Positions 49,214 through 61,471 of a stretch of 64,000 bases of DNA are shown here, piece after piece; positions within the stretch are counted from its first letter, which is position 1, and each line of letters starts with the position of its first letter. The stretch comes from Dugong dugon (Eukaryota; Chordata; Mammalia; Sirenia; Dugongidae): assembly GCA_030035585.1 (NCBI GenBank), contig CM057471.1, positions 92,133,819 through 92,197,818 on the forward strand, in the 5' to 3' direction. The position numbers and the translations under genes were made by a program. A model generated the notes under the pieces. That model saw nothing but the letters and a program-made list of their open reading frames with translations. It had not been told where the DNA came from and searched no databases.

Positions 49214-49715
49214 GTCACCGTCTTAGTCATCTAACGTTGCTATAACAGAAACACCACAAGTGCACTGCTGTAACAAACAGAAATGTAAAAGTCAGGGTAT
49301 CAGCTCCACGGAAGGCTTTCTCTCTCTGTTGGTTCTGCAGGAAGGTCCTTGTGATTAGTCTTCCCCTGGTCTAGGAGCTTCTTGGGTTCAGGGACCCTGG
49401 GTCCAAAGACATACTCTGCTCCTGGCACTGCTTTCTTGGTGGTATGAGGTTCTCATGTCTCTCTGCTCACTTCTCTCTTTTGTATCTCAAAAGAGATTGA
49501 CTTAAGACACAACCCAACCCTGTAGATTGAGTCCTGCCTCATTAACGTAACTGTCTCTAATCCTGCCTCATTAACATCACAAAGGTAGGATTTACAACAC
49601 ATAGGAAAATCATATCAGATGACAAAATGATGGGCAACCACACAATACTGGGAGTCATGTCCTAGCCAAGTTGACACATATTTTTTGGGGACACAATTTA
49701 ATCCATGACAGTCAC
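49214..49715 (-). mobile_element. Solo LTR, ERVL/MaLR-like, with 5-bp target duplication
   Basis: GTCAC at 49214-49218 and 49711-49715 flanks an LTR that reads on the minus strand from TGTCATGGATTAAATTGTGT to GACTAAGACG. It shares CAATACTGGGAGTCATG and related motifs with 55683-56205. Confidence 0.85.
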
Positions 49716-50224
49716 TCTGGCAAGGAAAATAAGGTAAAATAAGAAAATCACCTGGATTATGTATTTTTAGCAGCCATCCCCAATGTCACTAAGAGACGGT
49801 ATCAACTTTCCCAAGAGGGAAGGCAGTTTTCTGAACAGTCTTTTGATTAAGACCAAAACAAGAGGGAAGGAAAGCAACTACAGTAATAGAATAAAATTCA
49901 TGGCCCTTCTCCACGTGAGCAGAACCCATGCTTCCAAAACAAGCTCTGGCAGAAACAATCACAGGTAACTTGTCACCGGCTTGTTCCGGTGTCTGGGTAT
50001 TGAAAAAGCATGACTGATACAGTTAAGGCCAAGAAGTGAGAAGACCCACGTTACCGTCTCAGGTCAGTCACTAACAAGTGGGAGAACATATTTAACCTAT
50101 CATTTCCCTATTTTTGAGTAGCGTGCCCTAACAAAACTTAACTCTGTGAACATTTGTGGTGTAGAGTAAAGTTACATGGGAAAGCCCAATATACAGCCGA
50201 CCGTTCACTCCCATGTCACAGGAG

Positions 50225-50385
50225 GGGACAAGAGTGATGACAAGAACACCGGATTTTGGAGTTCGGTTCCACATCTTACTATTTAGAGACAAGGGACAGA
50301 GACATAGAAGAGTAACTTGTCCACAATCACACACCTAGTGGTACAACAAGATCCAAGTCCAACTACAAGATTCAGGTCAAGTGCA
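50225..50385 (-). mobile_element. MIR fragment
   Basis: AGTAACTTGTCCACAATCAC and ACACCTAGTGGTACAACAAG fit the antisense MIR core. Confidence 0.6.
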
Positions 50386-51000
50386 CAAGTGGAGCTCTTA
50401 CGTATCTACCTTAGCATCCACATCAGCACTGCCTTTGACATCACCCCCTGGAGACGAACAATGTGGGAACGTCCTCAAGGAGACACCTACTCACCCACAG
50501 AGAACACGGAGGCACATCAACATGACCAGCATGGTTCATTCTGGAACCTAGAGGCAAGATCCCTGGGCAGCAAGAGACTTTGGGGGCACATGGCTCACTC
50601 TAAGATAAGAATAATCTAATTGATGATTTTGGAGGATAGTCTTCGGCTGAAAAAGTAGTGAAGGTGGTAGCTGGGGGGGATGGTGGTATCGGGTTGTAAG
50701 AAAATCAGGTCCTTATTATTTTAAGATTTCAGTAAAGAAAACAGATCCTTAGTGATGTAATTTATCTGCTTTGGGGTGAAATCTTCCTCTTTGTCAATAT
50801 AATAGGCTTTATTTTAATGTTTCTTAGGGTTTTTGCACACCTAACCACAACATCTAAAAAATTCTTTACTTCTTGAAGGATTTTTCTAGTTTGGGATCTC
50901 AGCATTCCCTCCATTAGTACATGTGCAGATCAGGGTACAATTCTTATTAGGAAGACAGCATTTCTACATCAATGGAGGGCTTTATTAAAAATTAAATTAC

Positions 51001-51776
51001 AGGCTGAGGGCTAGGGACCATGGTCTCAGGGGACATTTAGGTCAACTGGCATAACACAGTTCATAAAGAAAATGTTCTACATTCGACTGTGGTGAGTAGC
51101 ATCTGGGATCTTAAAAGTTTGCAAGCAGCCATCTTTAAGACACATCTATTGATCCCATCCCATCCAGAGCAAAGGAGAATGAAGAAAACCAAAGACACAA
51201 GGAAAATATTAGTCCAAAGGACTAATGGACCACATGAACCACAGCCTCCACCAGCCTGAGCCCAGAACTAGATAGTGTCCGGCTACCACCACCCACGGCT
51301 CTGACAGGGATCACAAAAGAGTCTTGGACAGTGTGGCAGAAAAATGTAGAACAAAATTCAAATTCACAGAAAAAGACCAGACTTACTGGTCTGACAGAGA
51401 CTAAAGGAATCCCCCAAGACTATGTCCCCCGGACACCTTGCTAGCTCAGAACTGAAGGCACTCCCAAAATTCACCTTTCAGCCAAAGATCAGACAGGCTT
51501 ATAAGGCAAACAGTAACACACGTGAGTAATGTGCTTCTTAGTTCAATATACAAGACCAAATGGTCAACACCTGCCCCAAAGCAAAGACGAGAAGGCAGAA
51601 GGGACAGGAAACCTGGATGAACGGACATGGGGAACCTGGGGTGGAAAGGGGGAGAGTGCTGTCACACTGTGGGGGTTGCAACCAATGTCAGAAAATAATT
51701 TGTGTATAAATTTTCAAATGAGAAACTAATTCGCACTGTAAACTTTCACCTAAAGCACAATAAAATAAAAATTAAG
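51001..51776 (+). mobile_element. L1 3' UTR and tail (afrotherian-type)
   Basis: The block has CATCTGGGATCTTAAAAGTT, GCAAGCAGCCATCTTTAAGA and a terminus CTGTAAACTTTCACCTAAAG followed by an AATAAAATAAAA tail. The terminus resembles the L1 ends at 25885-26043 and 39771-40142. The element is truncated on its 5' side and noncoding. Confidence 0.8.
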
Positions 51777-52423
51777 AAATTAAAGTAGAACACGTCAAGC
51801 ATTGAAAAAGGGAGTTTTTGTTTCTTATTTAAGAGAACACAATTCTACTCTTATTTTTTTTTAAAGGCAAATATAAACTTCTTAAAATAGAGACAAAAAA
51901 GAAAACTACCAGATAAAGAAAACAAGATTCTACTAAATAGCAAAGATACTGAAGAGATGGCCTAATTGACAAACTAGAAGGTTGTCTGGCCAAAGTCAGC
52001 ATTTGAGACTGAGCTCTAAGTCCTACTTACTCCACCAATTGAACGATTTCAAACGTCTAAATGTGGTGGGGCTAAAAACCAGGCTCCCACACAGGACAAA
52101 GATACAAACTGAGAGATTCCTGGATGAAAAGCAAAAGAGGTTTAAAAATACTACCATTTGAAAACTCAAGTCAAAACTTCTAGTAAAGGAGCCAACTGCT
52201 AGAGACAAACAAGAAACTCCCAAATTACATTTATATCCTATCAGCTGAAAGCTGTTACTGAAGGGCTGAGGAGGGAGAGAGAGAGAGAGGAAGGACAACT
52301 GTCCAGCAGCAAAACATAACTCATGTCAAAAAGGGGGAAGAAAAAAAGAAAAAGAACCTCACATTAGTATGATCCCAAGAAATTAGCAAAAAGTCCCAGC
52401 TCATCCAAGGTTGAAAAACAGAA

Positions 52424-52581
52424 ACCAAACCCGTTGCCGTGGAGTCAATTCCAACCCATAGCAACACTAGAGGACAGAGTAGAACAGCCCAGAGGATTTC
52501 CAAGGAGTGGCTGGTGGATTTGAACTGCTGACCTTTAGGGTGGCAGCTTTATCACTTAACCACTACTCCACCAGGGCTCCA
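52424..52581 (-). mobile_element. AfroSINE copy, short form
   Basis: AAACCCGTTGCCGTGGAGTC to CACTACTCCACCAGGGCTCC is a near-consensus antisense copy. Confidence 0.92.
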
Positions 52582-53432
52582 GAAACTAAAACCCACATGA
52601 CGATCACAAGGCACAACACAAGACATGTTGCTTTTAGCATTTAATAAGAGCAAATACTCAAATATTATATCAAGTAAAAAGAAAGCTGAATTAATTTTCA
52701 AATCTACTAAATAAACCAACTGTGGAATCCAAAGCCTGCCAATACAGAAACCGGAAACAAGGTCAGGAACAGGTGGGGAGTCCCTTGCCACAGAAAACGA
52801 CTTCTTGGCTAGAAGCCTGGGAAGGGTCTCTCTTCACTGCCGCAAAACACATGTTCCTAAGAGGCAATGTTACCCCAAATGTAAAGATTTTCTTTTCCCT
52901 TTAGGTTCCAAATCCAAAAAGGTACTTTAAGATTTATTTAAACACTGAACAAGTGGGTGGACGATTTCTGAATTACATGTCTGGCATTAAAACACAGGGT
53001 GAGGAACCTGGAACTAACCTGGAATCTTAAGCCGAACTATTATCAGTCTGGGTTATTACTGACCTCCAGGTGCTACTGTATGAGGCAGGTGGAGAGCAGC
53101 CCCAGGTATTTATAGGAAGAAAAGTAGTGCTACAGGAACAGAAAAAAGTCTTAGGGGAAGGGGGATGTGGAATACAATAACAAGGTATCGGCCTATCTAA
53201 ACTTCAGAATTCCACTTTCCAGTGATCATCTCCCTGGAGCTCAGGGGAATAAATGTTCTAAAACTAAAAATGAGTTCAAGTTAAGCTGACCAAACAAGAC
53301 CAAGGAATTCCACCCTTGAAGGTTTGAAAACAAAACTCAGAGTTACCTCTTACAAATCCACACTACTTCATTCTGAAATGCAAAGTTTGAATCTCATTTT
53401 CAAAAGGATTCATTATAGGGTCTTACAGTCTA

Positions 53433-53970
53433 AGGGGCACAGTGGTGTGACTCGGTGGTAAAATTCTCACCTTCCATGTGGGAGAGCCGGGTTCGATTCA
53501 TGACCAATATACCTCATGCACAGTTATGACCCATTTGTCAGTGGAGGTTTGCAGGTTGCTATGATGCTGAATGGAGCCCTGGTGGTGCAGTAGTTAAGAG
53601 CTTGGCTGCTAACCAAAAGGTCAGCAGTTTGAATCCACCAGCCGCTCCTTGGAAACCCTGTATGGCAGTTCTACCCTGTCCTACAGGGTCACTATGAATC
53701 GGAATCTACTGGATGGCAACGAGTTTGGGTCTTTTTGGCATGATGCTGAACAGGTTTCAGCAGAGCTTCCAGACTAAGATGGACTAGGAAGAAAGGCCTT
53801 GAGATTTACTTCTGAAAAATCAGCCGCTGAAAACTCTATGGATCACAACAGTCCAATCTGCAATTGATCACAGGGATTGCTGCACAAGACTGGGGAGTAT
53901 TTCATTCCATGGAATGTTGGGTTACTGTGAGTTGGGGGCTGACTGTGGAGGCAGCTAACAACAAAAACAG
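53433..53970 (+). mobile_element. tRNA-Gly-type SINE split by an AfroSINE
   Basis: The outer SINE starts GCACAGTGGTGTGACTCGGT with a tRNA-like head (GGGTTCGATTCATGACCAAT), is broken at 53571, and resumes at 53740 (ATGATGCTGAACAGGTTTCA) to the tail near GGAGGCAGCTAACAAC. Confidence 0.9.
53561..53750 (+). mobile_element. AfroSINE nested in another SINE, 11-bp target duplication
   Basis: ATGATGCTGAA at 53561-53571 and 53740-53750 flanks an AfroSINE with head GGAGCCCTGGTGGTGCAGTA and tail GGATGGCAACGAGTTTGGGT. The nesting dates AfroSINE activity after the tRNA-Gly-type SINE. Confidence 0.95.
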
Positions 53971-54004
53971 TCAGAGAGGCCTTGACAATCCGGAACTACC
54001 TCCC

Positions 54005-54560
54005 ACCTATTCAATGCCACAAATATTTATTGGGTATCCGTACTCAATGGGAAAATGGGACTACAAGGAGCTGAATTTAATTCTAATAGAGAGGAAGCAG
54101 ACAGAAATATGACATGTAAACATGATTACAATCCAAGGCCAAAATGTGAGACATGCCGTAAGATGTTACAGTACACTACGGGGGCGGGGGGGGGGGAGAT
54201 TCTGGAGAGAGATCATATATGACGGATGGAACTAGTAAAGGCTTCATGAAGAAGCCAGCAGCAATTGAGATGGTCTCTGAAGGACAGAACTATTTCAAGG
54301 AAGAGCTGAAGTTGCTCCAGATAGAAGGGTAACAGGCCCCAGGGAACAGGGCTTCATCGCATTTGGCCCAAGTACAGGGAATGTAATGAACACGGGACAT
54401 GAGGCTAGAAAAGCAAGCTGGGGTGATGTTACTGGAGGGGCTCGAATGCCACATTCAGAGTTAATATTCAACTTTTGAAGATACCAGAGAAAGAAAGGGA
54501 CCTGAGCAGATAAACGCTTTCCAATAAGAATAAGCTGACAGTCACTTGAGTGAGGTTTAG
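54005..54560 (+). mobile_element. Ancient mammalian-wide repeat, family not assigned
   Basis: AAATATTTATTGGGTATCCG, AAAGGCTTCATGAAGAAGCC and ACCTGAGCAGATAAACGC resemble a common old repeat. The stretch at 2420-2660 may belong to the same family. A G-run lies at 54181-54198. Confidence 0.4.
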
Positions 54561-54781
54561 CAGTGGAAAAAAAGGGGAAAACTTATCTAGGAGCTTATTT
54601 GCAGAGTGGGTACAAAAAAGGTGGGGATTGTAACAAAGAGTTAAGACTGGGTAAAATGAGAATGGAACATGGAAGAAACAAAGGCTAAAAGTTAGGGCCC
54701 AGATGACAGAAAAAATAATGCCTTTAAAAAAAGATAGGGATGTTAGGAGAAGCTTGTGTGGGTGGCGGGATGTAAGGCACC

Positions 54782-54810
54782 GGGGGGGGGGGGGGGGGGG
54801 CGGCGGGGGA
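54782..54810. repeat. Poly(G) tract
   Basis: About twenty consecutive G bases (54783-54802 approx.) run on into CGGCGGGGGA. The tract could form a G-quadruplex on the plus strand or mark uncertain sequencing. It is antisense to TLE1. Confidence 0.9.
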
Positions 54811-54929
54811 TGACCAGGCTGCTTGGGATATCCTATTGCGATCTTAGTCTCTTTAATACCAGAAACAAGAATCTAGAATGGTGGCAGTGCAAGTCATCTT
54901 GCTGTATTTCACTTTGACAGAAACCATGT

Positions 54930-55240
54930 AGGCCACAGGGCATTTGCACATGCTGTTCCCTCCACCTAGAGGTTCACTCCCTACTCCTAGCAGGTTAATG
55001 CAGCTCAAAAAATACTTCTGCAGTGAATCCCTCCTCAACCCTCCCAGACAGGATCAGCCCATCAAATGCTCTCACAGAACCGTTCTACTCTCTGTCATAG
55101 CTCTTATCTCTATTCTAATTTTGCATGTTTTGGTGATTATTTGATTAATGTTATCTCCCCATGACCAGACTGTGAGCTCCCCGTGGTGTCCCCTAAGCCT
55201 ACTTGGCAGATATCGATGAATACCTGTGGAAGAGAGGACA
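54930..55240 (+). mobile_element. L2 3' region
   Basis: GGGCATTTGCACATGCTGTT, then CCTCCACC and CCAGACTGTGAGCTCCCCGT match L2 order. Confidence 0.7.
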
Positions 55241-55677
55241 GGTGGGCAGTGACTGTCTAGATTTTAGCAAGTAGATGGTGTGGGAACCTGAAATCACATC
55301 CCACAAGATATGGCTGAAGCAACAGACTTATTCAGCCAGAAGAGAAACCTTGGGTGGCAAGATGGTGGTCTCCAAATATCTGAAGAGCCGTCTAGTGGAT
55401 GATGAATTACCAGTACAGTGGGTGGTCTCAGGGAGTCAGAAAGAGCCAGGATTGATGACTGAAAGTTACAGGGAGACAGACTTCAGCTCGAGGGTTGGAA
55501 CAGCTTCTGTACAGCCATGGAAAATGGATTACTCCAGGTGGTGATGAGCACCATGACTGGACAGGGTCAGGTAGAGGTGCACAGGCCCTTAGTGAGGACA
55601 TCGTGGGAGAACAAAACGCCAAGGACCATTTACACTAAAGGGACTTGAAGGTCTCTCCAACCCCAAATGAATTCTTC

Positions 55678-56210
55678 TGGCTTGTCTTAGTTATCCAGTG
55701 CTGGTATAACAGAAATACCACAAGTGGATGGCTTTAATAAACACAAATTTATTCTCTCACAGTCTAGGAGGCTAGAAGTCCAAATTGAGCGTACCAACTC
55801 CAGGGGAAGGCTTTCTCTCTCTGTCGGCTCTGGGGAAAGGTCCTTGTCATTAACCATCCCTGGTCGAGGAGCTTCTCAGCATAGGGACCCCAGGTTCAAA
55901 GGATGCGCTATTCTCCTGGCTCTTGTTTCTTGGTAGTATGAGATCCCCGTGTCTCTCTGCCTCGCTTCTCTCTTTTATATCTCAAAAGACACTGACTTAA
56001 AATACAACCTAATCTTATAGATTGAGTTCTGCCTTATTAACATAACTGCCATTAATGCCACCTCATTAATATAATAGAGGTAGGATTTCCAACACATACA
56101 AAAATCACATCTGATGACAAAATGGTGGACAGTCACACAATACTGGGAATGATGGACTAGTCAAGTTGATACACATTTTTAGGGGATACAATTCAATCCA
56201 TGACACGGCT
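55678..56210 (-). mobile_element. Solo LTR, ERVL/MaLR-like, with imperfect target duplication
   Basis: The minus-strand LTR runs from TGTCATGGATTGAATTGTAT at 56205 to GACAAG-type text at 55683 with the end CTAAGACA. TGGCT (55678-55682) and CGGCT (56206-56210) give a 4-of-5 target duplication. Plus-strand ORFs within it are shadows. Confidence 0.82.
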
Positions 56211-56400
56211 CTAACACTCCTAGTAGGGACTCGTCCCCTTCTACAGGAATCCCTCAAGCTCACTCTGCGTTCAGAGCACTGTCACACACTGTCCCCTCTC
56301 TCTGCAACGGTAACGCTGCTCTGCCCCCTCAACCCTGGTTGACTTATTCCTTCCTACACAGACATCCTGAGGAAGCCCTGCCCATCCTAACTGTGGTCAT
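56211..56400 (+). mobile_element. Probable L2 fragment
   Basis: CATCCTGAGGAAGCCCTGCC and the preceding C-rich text fit an L2 3' region, possibly continuous with 54930-55240 before the LTR inserted between them. Confidence 0.45.
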
Positions 56401-56404
56401 CTCT

Positions 56405-56598
56405 TTACAATGGTTAAGCACTCAGCTGCTATCCAAAAGGTTGGCAGATCAAACCTACCAGCGGCTCCTCAGGAGAAAAGACCTGGTGATCTGTTTCCAT
56501 AAAGACTGCAGCCTAGGAAACCCTATGGGGCAGTTCTACTCTGTTCTATAGGGTCGCTATGAGTCGAAATCAACTCGACAGCACAGAACAATAACAAC
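56405..56598 (+). mobile_element. AfroSINE copy, long form
   Basis: It shows AATGGTTAAGCACTCAGCTG, the middle segment (GGTGATCTGTTTCCATAAAG) and the tail GGGTCGCTATGAGTCGAAAT. Confidence 0.9.
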
Positions 56599-56611
56599 CA
56601 CACCATCACGA

Positions 56612-56862
56612 GGGTGGTGGTGGCACAGTGTCCCTTGGAAGCACAAGCAATTTGCTCTTGATGACTAACCCAAAGATTGGCAACTTGAACACACTCAGCA
56701 GCAGGAACTGCATAAGAAAGGCCTGGCGATCTGCTTCCATAAAGATTACAGCAAGGAAAAAAAAACCCACCACCACCACCCTATGGAGCAGTTCTACTCT
56801 GTAACACATGGGGATGCCGTGAGTCGGAATTGACTTGATGGCAGCACGGATTTGGTTTTTTT
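56612..56862 (+). mobile_element. AfroSINE copy with inserted simple repeat
   Basis: Middle segment and tail are recognisable (GGCCTGGCGATCTGCTTCCA, GCCGTGAGTCGGAATTGACT). A (CCA)n run at about 56767-56781 expands the copy. The head is degraded. Confidence 0.8.
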
Positions 56863-56865
56863 TCT

Positions 56866-57160
56866 TTTTGGTGGTTTAGTGGTAGAATTCCCTCCTTCCA
56901 TATGGGAGACCTAAGTTAGATTCTTAGCCAATTCACTTCAGGTACACCCACCAGCCAACTGTTAATGGAGGCTTGTGTGTTGCTGCGATGCTGAACAGGT
57001 TACAGCAGAGCTTACAGACTAAGACAGACTAAGAAAGGCCTGGCCATCTGTTTCTGAAAAATCAGCGAATAAAAACCCTATGGATCACAACAGTCCAATC
57101 CTGTTGTGCAGAGGGTCCCCCATGAGTCAGGGGCTGGCTCGACAGCCGCTAACAACCACA
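56866..57160 (+). mobile_element. SINE with tRNA-Gly-like head
   Basis: The copy runs from TTTTTGGTGGTTTAGTGGTA and CTTCCATATGGGAGACCTAA, with CTTACAGACTAAGACAGACT in its body, to a tail with GGGGCTGGCTCGACAGCCGC. Confidence 0.88.
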
Positions 57161-57667
57161 ATCACATCATGAGGCCCCTGAAGCACGGAACACGCGTCCA
57201 CTTTGTTCCTGTAGCACCTCCGGTATCCAGCACAAACCCTGACACACAATCCACACTAGTATAAGTCCACAAATCATCACTTTGCCTTTTATCCACCCCA
57301 CCCCGATCTTGTCTTTTATAAGACAGATATTCTTTCAATTCGTACTTCTCAGCGAATGACATTGCTAAAAGCTCGACTACTTTGTTCACCCTGGACATAG
57401 TGGTTTGTCACCATTTCTCTTAAAATAAGTGCCACAGATCGGTGCTACTCAAAGTGGGTCTGCAAACTGTTTGCTACTGTCTGCAATGAATGAGTACAGT
57501 AATTGAGAGTAAATGTTTAGAAACTCTGATAGAGCAACTGGACAGGGTCAGTTTATGATGGTGACTCTTGTAACAAAAAATTAGGGCTTGTACTTTATAT
57601 CTTTCTCCCCCTATTCATTTTTCTTTATATTATAAAAGTATCACTCTTTGATAGACTGGAAAAAAAC

Positions 57668-57846
57668 CATTATGTCAAGGTTGGAAGTTCAAGTTCCAGT
57701 CTACCCAAGAGGCACCTCAGAAGAAAGGCCTGCTGATCTCCTCCTAAAAAATCAGCCAATGAAAACCCTACGGGGCATAGTTCTACTCTGACACACATGG
57801 GGTAGCCACAAGTCAGAGTCAACTCAATAGCAATTGGTGGTGATGT
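57668..57846 (+). mobile_element. AfroSINE copy, head truncated
   Basis: GAGGCACCTCAGAAGAAAGG, GCCAATGAAAACCCTACGGG and CACAAGTCAGAGTCAACTCA identify the middle segment and tail. Confidence 0.85.
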
Positions 57847-57892
57847 TTACCATGGGTATTTTGAGAAACACACTATGATTGTTAAAGTCGTG

Positions 57893-58337
57893 TGTTAACT
57901 TGTCCGGGCCATGATTCTCGGTGGTTTGGCAGTCACACAATGATGTCATCACCTCTGTGATGAGATCTGCTGTGAGTAGCCAATCAGTGGTAAGGGAGTT
58001 TTCTTGCGGGTGTGGCCTGCATCCAATATAGGTGGACTTTCTGACAAGGCTCGTGGCCTTTTGCTTGCTCTGGATTCTGCAGCTGGCTCCAGTTCATCTG
58101 ACCTCCAGTTCTTGGGACTTGGGCTAGCAGCTTACCTGCCATCTTGCCTGCCGATCTTCAGATTCATTGGTCTCTGCAGCCTGTGAGCCAGGAGAAGCCT
58201 CCAGTCTGACCACAGACTTGGGACTTTCCAGCCTCTACAACCGCGTGAACCATTTCTTTGATATAAACCTTTCTCTCTCTATATATATATTTACACACTT
58301 TACTAGCTTTCTTCTCTAGAGAACCCGGCCTAAGACA
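57893..58337 (+). mobile_element. LTR-like element, sense orientation
   Basis: TGTTAACTTGTCCGGGCCAT opens and TTCTCTAGAGAACCCGGCCT followed by AAGACA closes it, giving TG...CA ends. GATATAAACCTTTCTCTCTC lies near the end. I found no convincing target duplication. Confidence 0.6.
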
Positions 58338-58806
58338 CATTCCTCAGACAATATTACTTTACTAAAACATACGCACAAGACATCCTCTCATACTAACTGA
58401 TGAATTCATATGGGCAAAAGGACTGTAGTGGCCCAGATTCTGGGGCCAATAAGGAAGTTCATTTTTCCCTCTGATATGAACTCTGTGCTCCTCATATACT
58501 ATAACTGACCTCAAACTTGAAAGAAAACCTTGGGGGAAGGGAAATTTAACTGTTTTAGAAAGAGGAGTGGCCACTCAGATCCACAGGCCATCAAAGAGAG
58601 AAAATCACCCCCAAATATGAGCGCCTCACAACTGTGCCACTGTGCCCACTGTCCCTTCCTCGGGGCATGTCGTATGCTAGTTTACGGAGCTTAAAACATG
58701 AAGATATATTCAAGATGCTCACATGCCAACGACATGAATATTTCACTCTAATGAGCATTGCACCACTAAGCTTTTGTGTCTAATGCAGATATCTACTAGA
58801 TCACTT

Positions 58807-58840
<34 letters not shown>
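58807..58840. repeat. (CA)n microsatellite
   Basis: About 16 consecutive CA units inside the large TLE1 intron. Confidence 0.96.
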
Positions 58841-58841
<1 letters not shown>

Positions 58842-60066
58842 GAAGGAACTGGGCCCCAGTTAACCATCCCCTGCAGCCTTCCACACCAGCTCTGTAGTCA
58901 CAGCTCTGCTCACCTCGGCACCCCCATTTCTCTCACATATCACACTCAAGCTGGGGTCTTGGCAGCTGGACACACCCCCAGGCCTCTGACTCTTGAAGCT
59001 GGCTTTCCCTGTCAACTGAACTTGCCCTTATTTGCCTATTACTCCTTCCCCAGATTCATCAGTTTACTATTATAATTGCTTCTTATACCAACATTACCCA
59101 TTGTCCTTTATCCACTCACCAATTGGCAGGCCACACAACAGCCACAGCACCAACATGCATAGAGATGAAACACTCTCAACTGCTTGGGGATGTCCTGGGC
59201 TGGAAGAAAGGAGGCATCCCCCCTACCCCCAAGAAAACTCCCAATGTAGTTTATGGGCATTCAACCAGAAGAGATCTACAAGCTGAGAAGAGTAAACACT
59301 GCCTCATCCTCTGATCCCTCTCTGTATTGGGCCTAGAGGTCACCTTAAATTCTTAAAAAAATCTCTACTAATTTCTACTATAGACAAAAGCCTTGTTTCG
59401 CCATGAGTCAAATTACTGTGAAATAGTATAATGCATAGAAAGTGGAACAATGGGAATCTGCTTCCCTAAAAGCAAGTGATGGGGTAAGGAATTCAATTTT
59501 TTTCTCACACTGATAGATCGTTTGAAACAAGGCTCCAATCAAAATCACACAAGTATGACTAGGTATTTGAATGGACCATGCAAAATAATATGCTATAATG
59601 CAATATGCGTCTGAAGCACAGATAAAAAGCTGACAGCAGTAACATGAAGGTATAAAAAGTATAACACAAGCTGAAGACAACATGTATCCCTATTTAGAAA
59701 ATTAACAAAATTTGAAAAGGCTTTCTGCCATCTTCTATCCAAGGAAAGGTAGTGTTATTTGCTGGGAAGTAAGGTAGACAGTCATATTTAAATTCTGCTT
59801 TGTAAAAAAATTAAGAATTCACTGAAATCACATTTCTAATGACTAACATTTATGGAAAGCACATGATTTTTTTAAGTGACCTAGAAAAAATAATCTAGGT
59901 TTTTCAAATTTCAAATATTGTTTGCCCCTTCACCTATCTTTCTTGCTTCCCCAAGCTACTTTGCTTGTTTTTTTTAACTGTAATTCATATAATATAAAAC
60001 CTCTAATTAAAATAGATGTACTTTATATAGTAAATTATACCTCAATAAAGTACTAAAAATACAGTC

Positions 60067-60505
60067 AGAGTGTTGCTGTTAGCTGCTGTGGAGTCACTTC
60101 AGACTCGGGGGATCCAACGTACAACAGAATGAAACATTGTCTGATCCTGCACCATCTTCACGATCGTTGGGATCCTTGAGTTCACTGTGTGGCCACCATG
60201 TATTCTGAATGCCTTGCAACCTAGGGGGCTCATCTTTCAGCACTGTATCACAGGACAATATTCTGTTGGTGTCCACCAGGTTTTCACTCGCTAATTTTCA
60301 GAAGTAGATCACCAGGCCTTTCTTCCAGTCCATCTTAGGCTGGGAGCTCCACTGAAGCTTGTTTAGGATCATAGCAACATGCACGCCTCCAATGACAGAA
60401 GGATGGGTCATCGTTGTGCATGAGGTGCATTGGCCAGGAACCAAACTAGGTCTTCTTCATCGAAACTGAGAATTCTACCAATGAACCACCATTCTGCCTA
60501 GAACG
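60067..60505 (-). mobile_element. SINE with tRNA-Gly-like head, long variant
   Basis: The antisense tail GTTGCTGTTAGCTGCTGTGG, the body CACCAGGCCTTTCTTCCAGT and the head (CATTGGCCAGGAACCAAACT, then GAGAATTCTACCAATGAACC) are recognisable. About 80 extra bases lie between tail and body. Confidence 0.8.
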
Positions 60506-60988
60506 TACGCTTCAAACAACTCCCATTTCCACCAAAGTAAGGGAAAGGTGGCACTGAATTGGATCAAAAGACAACCCATTTCAAATTTTCGAGATTTCAA
60601 GAGTGCATGGCTGCATACGGCCCACAATACAGTACTGGAGAAAACTTCCAGCAGCTACCCCCTCACCAAATGGCGAAGCAATGCAGCAGCTTTCTGAGTG
60701 GGCCAAGCAAGGAGGGCCAACCCCCTCCAGTTCTCTCCTACCTCCTTGTCCCCATAGTCAACAACGTCTTTTCAGAAATAACTAAGCACATGAAATCGCC
60801 AATAGGGAGAAGACAGAGGTATGACACCTACAAGCTGCCTATTTATAGAAGTGTTAACACTCCCCAGGAAGACACCAGAAATCTCCTTGGAAACGTCCAA
60901 GCCTGTGCTCCCTTTGGAATTCTAGTCTGCTAATACCAATGACTAAGTACAGCCTTTAAAACAAAACCAAGGAGTTAGAGGTACTTAC

Positions 60989-61065
60989 GGTTTCCCCCCA
61001 GGGATTCCTGCCAGATTTGGAGGGATGGTAGGTACTCTCATGTGAGGGGGAGGATCAAACCCAAC
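60989..61065 (-). CDS. TLE1: TLE1 coding exon (hinge before the propeller)
   Basis: The exon of 77 bases encodes VGFDPPPHMRVPTIPPNLAG and IPGGK plus two bases of a proline codon. This proline-rich linker joins the SP region to the WD40 domain. The acceptor is TTTGCTTCCAG and the donor is GTAAGTACC. The frame continues exactly into 43155-42906. Confidence 0.95.
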
Positions 61066-61396
61066 CTGGAAGCAAAATAAAGCATCACGGACTCAGTTTA
61101 GGCCCAGGTAGGCATTTTGTTAACATCTAGGAAGACTTTTCATTAGAAATTCCTTTTCGTTAGAAATTCCTTTCCATTCCCCCAAAGCAATATAAATGAG
61201 AACAGTAATATTCCCCAGCATTTCTCAAAAGAAAATTATAATGCAAGAAGCAGTACAGCCACTTCTAAATACCACAGTACACATTTCTTTTTTGGGAGGT
61301 GGGGTGGGGGCGTGATTCATTTGTGCACCGAGAGCCAGATTCCCATGGCAAATACTTCCTGTAGACTTAGGATATTTTTCTCGACCAAGCAAGTAC

Positions 61397-61441
61397 AGGG
61401 TCGCTAGGGGTTGGAGTCAACTCGATGGCAACGGGTTTTTT
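61397..61441 (+). mobile_element. SINE tail fragment
   Basis: GGGTCGCTAGGGGTTGGAGT, then CAACTCGATGGCAACGGG, is a free-standing RTE-like tail. Confidence 0.75.
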
Positions 61442-61471
61442 CAAGCAAGTACACACAGCAATATGTTAAGC

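Noticed and set aside
60559-60933. Plus-strand ORF of 124 residues in a TLE1 intron
   Set aside because: No family resemblance, antisense to TLE1 and next to a SINE; probably chance.
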